The position numbers and the translations under genes are program-made. Below are positions 45,378 to 55,200 of a stretch of DNA of 64,000 nucleotides, in pieces. Origin of the DNA: Dendrophyllia cribrosa (taxonomy: Eukaryota; Cnidaria; Anthozoa; Scleractinia; Dendrophylliidae); the NCBI GenBank assembly GCA_024195265.1, contig JAJLRJ010000009.1, positions 3,176,791-3,240,790 of the forward strand, in the 5' to 3' direction. The notes under the pieces were generated by a model, which saw only the letters and a program-made list of their open reading frames with translations, had not been told where the DNA came from and made no database searches. Position 1 is the stretch's first letter. The number at the start of each line of letters is the position of its first letter.

Positions 45378-46654
45378 GATTTGACTGACAATTTTACATG
45401 GTAATTGATGCTTTACAACGCTTGAAAAATAAAGGCCAAGAAATAAAGGCAGTGAGTTCCTGTAACTTGTCGTACAACAATGTACAAGTTACAGCCTGAA
45501 GTTATTAGTACCCCCGTTAGTACCTACGCATGCAACTTATCAACAACTGATTACAGATTGACAAAGTTTAATATGCAAATCAAAAGCCATGATGGGTGCA
45601 ATCCAATTTCCCGAGCGAGGTCTCGAATATTTTAATAGGGTGGGAGAAAGGAGGATCGACGCACTTCCTTTAGAATCATTTAACCTCATATTCCGATCAC
45701 ACAGTTTGCAGATCGTACGTAAAACAAAGGTATCAAAGTGCACACACGACACAAAATCAGCTTTACTTGAAACATAACACGTTCGATATTTAGGCGATTC
45801 CATAACAGTATATTATAGTTCTATAAACGGCTATTTCGTTCGAGTCATATCTACAGTTTGAATACAAATGTATTGAATTTTTTCCGTTATATTATAGCTG
45901 CGAAACTTTAGCAACTAAGCGCAAATCGATAAAACATATATCTTCTGTTACATGTATCACAACTGATGTACACTGATGAAGAGCCGGTAAACAGACAGTT
46001 CTCTTGAAACGTCTGTGATATTCTTATCCTTTCAGCGCAGAAACATAAAAATCTTCATTTTATTTCTTTTATCTACGTACTTTGAAATACCTTGCCAGAG
46101 GTAGGGCGATCTTACCTTTACTAGCACGGAAGTTTCTCCGCAAAGAAAAACCCACTTAAGGGATGGACGAGATAAAAATCTCGTTGCTCTATGAATGGGG
46201 CGCTGTTGTCTATGTCGGCATGTGTGATTGACAGTTGCCATTTCCTCAAAAGACCTTTCTCAGAATCCGACTCGTGTCAACATTTCTCAGAAATTTTAGT
46301 TAGGATGTTTGTGATGAATAATAAATCATTTGCAGGACTTTATGTCGTCCAAAGTGTCTGAAATCCTACGTATTGTGTTAAAGTTCAAACATTAATATCT
46401 CGGGATAAGCTTATATATATATATGAGCTAAATGCGTACCTAATATAATGGCATTTCGAAACTCAACGAACCGAGCAAATAACTGAAATTATTATTCGAC
46501 ATAGCATTTTAGAGTGCAAATACGCATCAAAACGAGTGCAAATATGACACGTTATTACACTCTTATGACCGCGCGCTGGAAAAAACAGTTTCAAAAACTT
46601 TATAGTTTTAGGAGAAGATTACTGTCGTATAATAAACAATTTATTCAGCGAAAA

Positions 46655-46752
46655 GTTGTGTAATACGGCTAGGCATTTTTACTCGTCAGGCTAAAGGCTC
46701 GAAAAAATAAAAACTGACTCGTAAAAATACTCAGCCGTATTACACAACTTCA
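46655..46752. repeat. Fold-back GTTGTGTAATACGGCT
   Basis: GTTGTGTAATACGGCTAGGC and TTTTTACTCGTCAG pair with CTGACTCGTAAAAATA and AGCCGTATTACACAAC. Palindromic MITE type. Confidence 0.75.
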
Positions 46753-46879
46753 CGTTGGATAACCTCTATTTACTTTACTAGTAAATACTTGGACCTTTTC
46801 AGTTAATTTTGTGAGATCAGCAATTGCAGTAAGTTTCATTTAGTTTTTTTGCCGATGAACCGCCTGATGAACCATGAGA

Positions 46880-47399
46880 TCAATTGCCAGATGCACCAAA
46901 TGCCAGTGAACCTGAAGCCATCAAGCTGGCAGCCGGGGCAGTCACAACGGCCAAACCTGATGCCATTATCACAGGAGCGGCTTTAATAAGAGCATCAAGA
47001 GCCTGTTTTGAACGTGCTACACCAGTCTTGAGATACGTGGCAAACGTCTCGCAGTTGTTCTTTATCAGATCATAGCCTGGCCAAGAGCTTTTTTTATTCA
47101 CTGCATCTTCCGCCATTTTCATCGTTTCACTCACACCGGTAAGCACTCGCCGTCTTCGTAAACAACACGGTAAAGTGTTGTATGCCCGCGAAAAAGGGAG
47201 GTCTGGCGTTTGCTTTGTTTTCTCCGGAAAAGTCGATGACTTCCACATTTTCTTTGTCGAAGATGCCATGGTGATAGTAGGTATCACCAATGAGCACCGT
47301 AAATGAACGAAGCAACGGCCTAAGATCAGCAACATTTTCCATGACGGCAATTTGATCGCCATGTTTCACATGTTGCAACTTGACTTCTTCGTAACGCAT
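46880..47399 (-). pseudogene. LRAT-domain (NlpC/P60-like) protein, frame broken twice
   Basis: Start ATG at 47399 (MRYEEVKLQHVKHGDQIAV). The frame has TYYHHGIFD with the catalytic-type His, then VEVIDFSGE. At about 47195 the coding frame moves: LYRVVYEDGECLPV is in a second frame (about 47190-47145) and SETMKMAED onward in a third. The third frame contains NNCETFATYLKTG, the catalytic Cys block (NCE-F), and a hydrophobic tail. Stop at 46880. The order H block, then LYRVVY, then NCE-F is that of LRAT/HRASLS acyltransferases. Two indels within 60 bp indicate a pseudogene, or two assembly errors. A related fragment lies at 51712-52056. Confidence 0.7.
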
Positions 47400-47561
47400 A
47401 TTCCATTTTTTGTAGGATCGGTCTGATAAGCAACTTCTCTAACAGACTGTCTGGGTTTGGTCGAAGCACTGCGAGCAAAAAGGAAAATATGTTTTCCAAG
47501 AATCGAAGCTAAAACAGTTCTTGATGTTTATGGCGGTCAGGAGCCAATCATGCGAGTGCTT

Positions 47562-47655
47562 ACGGACGTTTCGGCAATCTGATGCTGCCTTCTTCAGGGT
47601 AAAAAACTAGTTTTGTACCCTGAAGAAGGCAGCATTGCCGAAACGTCGGTAAAGA
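47562..47655. repeat. Fold-back CGTTTCGGCAAT/ATTGCCGAAACG
   Basis: ACGTTTCGGCAATCTGATGC with TGCCTTCTTCAGGGTA pairs with TACCCTGAAGAAGGCAGC and ATTGCCGAAACGT. Palindromic repeat with a loop of about 12 bases. Confidence 0.78.
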
Positions 47656-48418
47656 AAAATTATACGAACAGCGTCAAATTTAACATTTTTTTCATTTCAT
47701 CATTCAGTATAACGCTGCGCAGGTAATTGAAATATTTATCACTCTCCTTACGGACACCTCCGAGTCTCTATTACGGACAGTTTCTTATATGTCCTGACAA
47801 AATTCTCACATATATTCTTAAAAAAAACTGAACCCTCTCTAATACGGACAACGGACACTAAATCTGGGCCACAGAGCCGAGTCATGGCTGTTTTTATGTG
47901 TTTTTATGTGTTTGGCTCAGACTGTGCTAGAATTAAAACTGAGCATCTTATTTCACACACAAAATGGTCTTGAAACACCAAAAACAAGAAGTCAAGTAAA
48001 TTCTTGTAGAAAGAATAAACCATAATCAGTTTTAGCAAATTTTCCAAAACAAATTGAACAAACTTGAAAAAACTGGCCAATGTTTTCAAGTTGCAAGCCA
48101 TTTCCATCCTGACCATCTGTAGTCAGAGACACTTGTTTATACACAATACTCGTAAAGCAATTTTAAACAAAACTGGACCATTACTTTTGCGTTTCCACTA
48201 ATATAAATGTCTTCTAGCTTTTTTATTTATATTTATTTTTTTATTGAATGATACTGAACGTGTTATTAATATTACATAAATGATAGGTAAATAAATATGG
48301 TGTAAAAATACATAAAAGAAAAGGTGAGAAAGGTGAGAAAGGTGACAACAAGCAAAAGGAAATATATATACACATATACATATACATATAAAGGAGTTGA
48401 TATTTTGACTATCCAATT

Positions 48419-48988
48419 TTACAGATTTATTTGCGTTTTTGATTTGTGCTTTTCTATATCGAGTTTACTTTTAAGAACGGCAAGGAAGGTTTCAAAGAAG
48501 TACTGGTCTTTCTCTCTCGAAGCGGTGTAAATGTAATGTTTCGCTATTATTAAACAGAGGTTCAAACCAAGTTGTAGGGCAAAATTTTTTGTAAAGCCAT
48601 AGATGATATTTTCTTCATTAAGTTCGATGGAGTCATCATTTTTGGTATTCCACCAATGTGTAAATTTTGTCCAGAAGCTTTGGACATGTAAGCAAGATAC
48701 AAATAAATGTTTTAATGTTTGCTTTTGTTCGCACAGGTGGCATTGATCTTGTTCTTTAATTTTATCTCTAAATAGAGTAGCGTTAGTTGGCAAAATATGG
48801 TGTACAATTTTATACTGAAATATGGACAGTCTGATATCTTTGGTGACGTTAAAAGGGATTTTGTAGATAGTTTTTATTGCATTGTCATCTAAATTAGCTT
48901 GATTCATTCTTCTTTCTGCAGTTGGAGGTTGAAACTTCTTGTTGATTAAAAATTCAGTTGCTATTTTACAGGAAAGTTTGTTTATCGG
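48419..48988 (-). pseudogene. ORF2 C-terminal (zf-RVT) part of the 48-51 kb LINE
   Basis: The frame opens just after the endonuclease stop and reads IIPINKLSCKIATEFLINKK, then IYKIPFNVTKDIRLSIFQYK, HHILPTNATLF and CHLCEQKQTLKHLFVSC. The CxxC-H-C arrangement is the zinc-binding domain seen after the RT in L1/Tx1 ORF2. It is out of frame with the preceding endonuclease, so it is not translated from ORF2 start. Confidence 0.8.
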
Positions 48989-48990
48989 TA

Positions 48991-49773
48991 TTATGTCGAC
49001 CCAGGGCCTCTTTGGGCATAATCTTTAGATCTAAGTGTTAAAATTATTGCTGAGTGATCAGATAGTGTGGAGTTTGTAATAGTCGTATTTAATACAAGAG
49101 AAGACAGTTTTGCCGAAACCAGCCAATAATCCAACCGACATTGAATTTTTAGTGCTTTATCATGCCATGTGAATTGCTGTTGATTAGGATGTTGGCACCT
49201 CCAGACATCCTGAAGTTTTAAACAAGCGCATAGATTTTTTATTTCGCTAATTACGTTTTGTTTTTTGTTTACCTCGCAGCCACCAATCTTATCTTGGGAC
49301 GTTAGGGGACAATTGAAGTCACCTCCAATAATCATTTCATCGACAGAACAAGTGTTAATAAGAATGTTTTGCAAATTTGCATAAAACGTTTTTTGTTCGG
49401 AAATAGTATTGGGACTGTAGATGTTACACAAATAAAAACTGGTATCTTGTGTTGTTATTTGAAGAAGTAAATATCTGCCTTTCTTATCAGCTGTGATATG
49501 GTCTATGTGTATGTCTACTTTAGGATTGAATAAAATCATAACGCCCCTTGAGTGATTTGTGCCATGACTGTAATATACATCGCCGCCCCATTCTGATTTC
49601 CACACGGTTTTTATATTTTGCGTAGAATATGTTTCTTGCAGAAAAATTATGTCGAACTTATTGTTGTGAAGCCATCTGAATAACTGTCTTCTTTTACGCA
49701 TTTGGTTGAGACCTCTTACATTTAAAGAACAAAAGGAAGCAGTGAAAGGAGTTGTCATTTTTTGTTCAAACAT
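48991..49773 (-). CDS. ORF2 N-terminal AP-endonuclease domain of the 48-51 kb LINE (truncated ORF2)
   Basis: 260 residues from an ATG. Shows FCSLNVRGLNQMRKR, IIFLQETYS (catalytic Glu), MIIGGDFNCPL, CRLDYWLVS and LSDHSAIILTL (SDH). These are the expected blocks in the expected order of the apurinic-type endonuclease that nicks target DNA in L1-clade LINEs. The frame ends two bases into the deletion joint (AQRGPGS, stop), where the connector to the RT should begin. Confidence 0.85.
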   Translation of the reverse strand: MFEQKMTTPFTASFCSLNVRGLNQMRKRRQLFRWLHNNKFDIIFLQETYSTQNIKTVWKSEWGGDVYYSHGTNHSRGVMILFNPKVDIHIDHITADKKGRYLLLQITTQDTSFYLCNIYSPNTISEQKTFYANLQNILINTCSVDEMIIGGDFNCPLTSQDKIGGCEVNKKQNVISEIKNLCACLKLQDVWRCQHPNQQQFTWHDKALKIQCRLDYWLVSAKLSSLVLNTTITNSTLSDHSAIILTLRSKDYAQRGPGST

Positions 49774-50235
49774 ACATTATTTGTAACGACAGTAATTTTG
49801 TTTTTGATCGAATAAATTTTGGTAAAGTTCAACCGATCTGTGAAACCTTCCTTACTTACAAGTTTAACTATTTCAAAAATAATAAAGCAATGAGCATGTG
49901 TAGCGGTAGATTTGTAGAGAAAGCAAAATTTTTGGTGTGCTAAGAAAGACAAAAAACCCCAGGTGTCTAAAGAGACTAAGACTGGCGTAAAATAAATCTT
50001 ACATAAACCTATGTAATTGAAATAAACAAACGAACACTCATACCAATATACCAATAAAGAAAGAACAAGATGGAACATACTGAGGAGAAAGAGAAGATAA
50101 ATAAGAACCTCAGTTCGGCCGAGCCATTTCTCCCCTACAAATCCAGATTCTAGATGTTAGGTTCACATGTTGATGTTGATGTTGTTTAGATCCTCTTCGG
50201 ATTGTACTTTAATAGGGTCCGCGTCGGGCGAGGAT

Positions 50236-51057
50236 TTAACGAAGATCTTTCCATCTAAAGTCCAGACGGACGTTAATATTTTGTCCTTTCGTTTTTCTGA
50301 GTGCCTTTGATACGAGGTCTCGTCTGAATGGGGTTAAGTTTTCATTTATGTAGATATGATTTAAAGATTCTTCGGCTGGAGAATACTGTGGGAAAATATC
50401 GGAGACTTTGACATGTTTCAGTTTGGTTCTTTCTTTGTAGAACTTGGTCTTAATTTTATGGTTACAAAATTTTGCTATGATCGGCTTGTTTCCTTTTTTC
50501 CGCTGTAGTTTATGGGCAATCTCGATATCTTCTCGCACAGTTTCGACGCTAATCGTTTTAGCAACACTGATTACGACATCTTGTGCGTTGACGTAAAGGT
50601 TTTCTGGAATGCCATGAATCTCTATGGAATTTTTTCGCGTGTACTGTTCCAGAGAATCTAGAGAGAACCACAGGTTTTGGGTTTCGTTTTCTTGTTCTTG
50701 CAATAATTTTTTTGCATTGAGCAATTCTTCTTTCGTCTTCTGTAAATCTTGTTCTAATAGCGTATTTCTTTGTGATGTTTCCACGTGGTCTTTCTTTAGC
50801 TGGCGCAAAGAAGAATCATTGAAATCTATTGAGCTTTTCAAGTCCGTGAGTTCTTTTCTAAGATTTTGATTTTCTTCTACGATGGTAGCTATAGTGGCTT
50901 GAATGTTCACAAGTATATCCTTGATATCTCGTAGGCTTGGTTCCTCTTCATGGCCGAACGCAGTGTCACTTTCATCAGTGCAATCGTCCATATTGGATTT
51001 CTTAGCAGCGCTGGTATCTTCTTCCACGGATCCTCTGTCGCCTCTTTTATGCTTCAT
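50236..51057 (-). CDS. ORF1 (L1-type RNA-binding protein) of the 48-51 kb LINE
   Basis: ATG at 51057; 273 residues, apparently intact. N-terminal charged segment (MKHKRGDRGSVEE), a long coiled coil (about residues 45-130, LRDIKDILVNIQATIATIVE and following heptads), then an RRM-like/Transposase_22 region (SLEQYTRKNSIEIHGIPENL) and a C-terminal domain with IIAKFCNHKIKTKFYKERTK and YINENLTPFRRDL. Same layout as mammalian and fish L1 ORF1p, a trimeric RNA chaperone. Confidence 0.88.
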   Translation of the reverse strand: MKHKRGDRGSVEEDTSAAKKSNMDDCTDESDTAFGHEEEPSLRDIKDILVNIQATIATIVEENQNLRKELTDLKSSIDFNDSSLRQLKKDHVETSQRNTLLEQDLQKTKEELLNAKKLLQEQENETQNLWFSLDSLEQYTRKNSIEIHGIPENLYVNAQDVVISVAKTISVETVREDIEIAHKLQRKKGNKPIIAKFCNHKIKTKFYKERTKLKHVKVSDIFPQYSPAEESLNHIYINENLTPFRRDLVSKALRKTKGQNINVRLDFRWKDLR

Positions 51058-51237
51058 CAAGCGTGAAAGCTAATAAAATTCTTTCTGCGTTGGTTTAAGG
51101 GCGACTTGTTACATTATCAAAGACTACTTTTTGAAGGCGGAGAAAGCCAAAGCTGCTCAGCTCATAAATTCGTGGCTGTTCTTGGCGAGGCCGCGCATGC
51201 TCTTCTAGCTTTTTAATATAACACTAAAAATGGTGAC

Positions 51238-51272
51238 AGAGCCCCTTTAACCTCTTTATTACGGACACTCCA
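51238..51272. repeat. CTCTTTATTACGGACA repeat words around the LINE insertion
   Basis: AACCTCTTTATTACGGACAC. Related words occur at 47757-47856 (CTCTCTAATACGGACA) and 51539-51571 (CACCTCTCTAATACGGACAC). The LINE may have landed in an older DNA-transposon relic. Confidence 0.5.
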
Positions 51273-51294
51273 GTGATCAAGTGAGTTTGTGTTA

Positions 51295-51362
51295 ATCTCG
51301 TACCCAGATCTCACTCGTGCTTGTACTGTTCTGACCGTAGGAGATCTGGGTACGAGATTAAG
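51295..51362. repeat. Hairpin TAATCTCGTACCCAGATCTC
   Basis: TAATCTCGTACCCAGATCTC is matched by GAGATCTGGGTACGAGATTA at 51343-51362, a perfect 20-bp stem with a loop of about 28 bases. Confidence 0.88.
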
Positions 51363-51711
51363 TTTGTGTATGTAATGCAATTTCCTGTTTTTGGTTACAA
51401 AAACAACAACGCTTTATTCACTTTATCTTCAACTGGAGATTTCAACATTAAAATAAAATACCATCAGTAACATGTAACCACAGAGAAGAAACAAGAAAGT
51501 GTTTTTTTAACTAAGCCTTACAAGTCACCATGGTGACCTCTATAATGCGGACACCTCTCTAATACGGACACTTCGCTTTGTCCCTTCGGACGTTAAGATT
51601 GCGTCACTACGGGAAGAGGGAAGTTCAGACCCCCTGTCTCCTCCCAGCGTAATGGAAACGGGGCTTTATTTCGTCCACTTCTTTTTGATATCCTACTCGT
51701 AATTTTTAAAA

Positions 51712-52056
51712 CTAAGAACGCAGCAAAACAATCCCTGCTATAGAAATGATGAGGGTGTCTTCAACAAAATGTTGGCGTAAAATGCTGGAACCGTTTAAAC
51801 GGGCCTTTAGACAGTTAACCATGGTTTTCAAATCACGACAAATGATATTGATTTGATTCAGTAGAATATGACACATTCGTAAAAAGCAACATTTTGTATC
51901 ATTTAGTTGAACAACTGCCCGCGGCGTTTGTGGATACACCACAGCTGCAGATAGTACACTAAGCGTCTTTACAGCTTCAAGAACCTGACTTGAAGATGGT
52001 TTATAGTTCAGATGTGTTGCAAAAGTCTCGCAGTTGTCTTCGAGTGAGATCGCAGA
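51712..52056 (-). pseudogene. Second LRAT-like C-terminal fragment
   Basis: Open from a TAA just above 52056: AISLEDNCETFATHLNYKPS, then SQVLEAVKTLSVLSAAVVYP. NCETFATHL matches NCETFATYL of the fragment at 46880-47399, so the two are probably diverged duplicates. The His-bearing front part is missing and the rest (to 51712) is not recognisable. It lies between the LINE and the METTL27-like gene on the same strand. Confidence 0.55.
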
Positions 52057-52210
52057 TTAAAGCGTTATACACGAACCGAAAATTGTTTCGATAAATAAAT
52101 GAGTAAATAACTAAAACAAAACTTCATAAGAACGTTAACTGAAAAACAACCTTCGTGTTTTGTTTGCGGTATTATAATACGTTTTTACATCAGTATGTTG
52201 CGTTCATTGG

Positions 52211-55200
52211 TTACAAAACTTGGTAAATATACAAAAAGCATTTCATAAAATCATTCTTGACGTGGTACGGTTCTTTGCTGTGAGACACAAGTTTCCAAAC
52301 TTGATCACGGCATAATTGCTGCATTTTCTCCTCGTAGCCATACTCTGCCTCAAATATCACATCCTCCCTGATGGTAAAACAGACCAACCCGCCTGGTCGC
52401 ACTATTCGGGCCATTTCATCCATAGCACCCTCTGCCTTAACATGGTTTAATGTGAACACTCCAACAGCAATGGCTCCATCGTAGCTATTATCTGCCAATT
52501 TCAATCGATGTTTGGGACCTAAAACGTCCAAGAAAAGGCCATTGTAAATTCCTTTCTTTTCTGCTTCGTCGAGGAGAGCTTGCGATGCATCTAAAGCATC
52601 TATGTTGGTGAATTTCCTTTTCTGCAGCTCTTCTCCAACCAGACCTGTTCCGGATCCAACGTCCAAGATTTTAGCATCTTCCGAGAACTTGTACTTTTTT
52701 AAGGTGCTTGCAAATACTTCTGCTGAAGTTTCAGGGCCAACATAGCCTCTGTGGACTTTAACATCCTGTAAAATGGAAAGATGGCATTCGTGTTAATAGA
52801 CTGCAGAACATTCCGTATTTTTGCGCGAGAAACTCAGAATAGTTTTCACTAAAAGGGAATCAATTAGTTAACTAGAGAGAAACTAATGCGCTACCTGATG
52901 AAGTGGATTTCCATGTTTTAGCCAATGAGGTGGACGGTTTCAACAATATCACAATTAACATCTTTCTACATTCCTTGCTATTAGGTTGTCTTACTAGGCC
53001 CATTACTTGAGCATGAACTTTTTTCTATTCAGTCCTACCTTTGACAAGGGGTTGGATGTTATTTAAGTCTCATGCCACCAAGACGGCACTTATTTGGGAG
53101 AGGGTGGTTAACTGAGGATGGGCACTTATTCAAGGAAATATAGTATGCGAACTTTCCTAAATATTGCATTTTACCGATTAGACAAAACCAGACAAAACCA
53201 AGAGACGAAGACTTCTAAGTTCAGAAACTCAGAAATTCTGTAACTAACTTTTATCCATCTTCAAAAGTGACGAAAGACAACACAATTAATGAAACATTGT
53301 CTCTAAAATTTGTGGTGCACAATGTGTACTGGCAGGTTGGCAATTTCAATGTTTCAATTCCCAATATCAAAATACAAATTCTCCTTTCTTGTTCCTATAC
53401 GTTTCTTATAAGTAGTCCGGAGAAGTTGTTAACACATCAAGAGAATTCAACTTGGGTGATCATATCCTTAATTCTCCTGACCGCTCTGATTAACTAAGCA
53501 TTGATATTACAAGGAGAAATTTGATGCTGGTCACTATTGAAGATTAAAGGGTTCAGAAAAACATTTTGTTATGGAATCAAGTTGCAAAATTTAGAAGGCA
53601 ATTAAAAAAGAGTTAAGAGCTAATGCAGTTTTTTAGAAGTTTTGGCAGAAGGTTTGTGAATTTCACTCGTCCTTAATTTACCCATTAAAAGGCACACAAC
53701 ACCGAGAGGGGGGACTCCCATATTCAAATGACGGGGTGTTCGTTGTACCTTTTGGGAGTCAAAATTTGCAGATTGGTACCACTTAGAGTACTTCAATCTA
53801 AAATGACCACAGTTACAATTATCGCGGTACTTTTTTGGGTATAAAGCCAAAAAAATGTGACAGAATATGACATGTGCTGTTTTGGAATTGGTACCTCTTA
53901 AGGGAAAAATTCATTTGAGCCACACCCATCAAACAAGATTCTGATACCTTTTAGGGTGTTTTTCAAACATTTCTGATGAGCACCCCCATCAATTTTTATA
54001 TGGGAGTCCCCCCTCCCCCGGGCACAACACAGTGTTCATGAACTGCGGATAGAGAATGTAAAGTGATGAAAAGATCCTCGCAGTTGTGTTTGCAATTTTT
54101 AAAGCAATTGCAAAAAAGCCTGAAAAAAATCCCATTGAAGCCCTGAGTTTTTTTCAGGCTTCTTTGCAAATTTGCTTTAAAAATTGCACAACTGCGAAAA
54201 TCAATTCTTCACTTTACACAGTGTTCATTAGCATTTTGCAATCTCATTTCCTGAAACTTCTGTTAGCTCTCATTAGACAAGGTGAATTGAATTGATTGGA
54301 CTGCAATTTCTCCAGTGCTATAAAGTTATTAAATAATACTAAATGTAAGTAAGGTCTCATACATTGTGTAAGTTCAAGTACATTTTTTATTTGCAGACTT
54401 TAGTTCTTAAGTTGCCAATATCCATTCACTGCCATTTTCAGCTACCCTAAAAGATGGTGGAACAAACTTATGCCTTACCTAATCCTTGGGTGGCACAAAC
54501 CTTGAATGTTGTTGTTAAAAATATTGTTAAAAAATAGGCCAATTTCCATATATCAAACTTCTAACTTGGCTCTGACGCTTAGGGGAATAAAACAAAAGAA
54601 ATTTGTTAATCATCCCTGAACGTCAATGGGATTTCTTTGTATTGAAATTGGCCTATATTGTGCTCATCAGTGATCAGCATAAAATTTCTCATTGTAATAC
54701 CATATGCTTAATCAATCAGAGAGGTCATGAGAATTTAGGATATGATCACCCAAGATAAATAATATTTGAACAACGTCTCCCCACTAATTCTATAAGAAAC
54801 CTATGGGGACAAAAAAGGAGACTTTGCATTTTGATATTGAGGATAAAAGGGTTAAAGTTGGTGCAACTTCAAATCATCTGTCATATACCACAATTTTGCA
54901 GCAAGTTTACTATGATTTTGAATTAATTTAGTTTCCTTAGGGATCTCTGAAGGCCATTTTTATGCTGATGAAATCACATTCATTCTGCTCCAATATTACA
55001 TTAAAAGTTGCAATCTCACAGTGAAAATTAATCTTCAACAACAACAACAACACTTTATTTATACACAGAGCAGTGAACCAGCTAAAGTTCTAGTATTCGG
55101 TGAACAGCTTATTTACCGTAATTAAAATATAACTAAAATATACTAAAAAACAGAATCAAGATGCTAGGCATCACAATATTAAGTAGTATACACACCCAAA

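Larger units (their letters stand above)
44987..46879. other. Intergenic repeats, no gene seen
   Basis: Holds MITE family A copy 3 (45168-45377), a small inverted repeat TGTAACTTGT/ACAAGTTACA at 45462-45495, and a fold-back at about 46655-46752 (GTTGTGTAATACGGCT against AGCCGTATTACACAAC). Open frames at 45540-45803 and 46032-46241 lack recognisable domains. Confidence 0.5.
48210..51214 (-). mobile_element. L1/Tx1-like non-LTR retrotransposon, 5' end retained, RT deleted, 14-bp target duplication
   Basis: Flanked by the direct repeat TCTTCTAGCTTTTT at 48210-48223 and 51201-51214. The element (48224-51200) reads on the minus strand: 5' UTR, ORF1 (51057-50236), spacer, endonuclease (49773-48991), then directly the ORF2 C-terminal domain (about 48988-48419) and an AT-rich 3' end of AATAAA-type runs. 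The whole reverse transcriptase, expected at about 2 kb between endonuclease and C-terminal domain, is missing. The intact duplication implies a fairly recent insertion. Confidence 0.88.

Noticed and set aside
47904..48116. Minus-strand 70-residue hydrophobic frame next to the LINE
   Set aside because: AT-rich chance frame without signal, partner exons or family resemblance.
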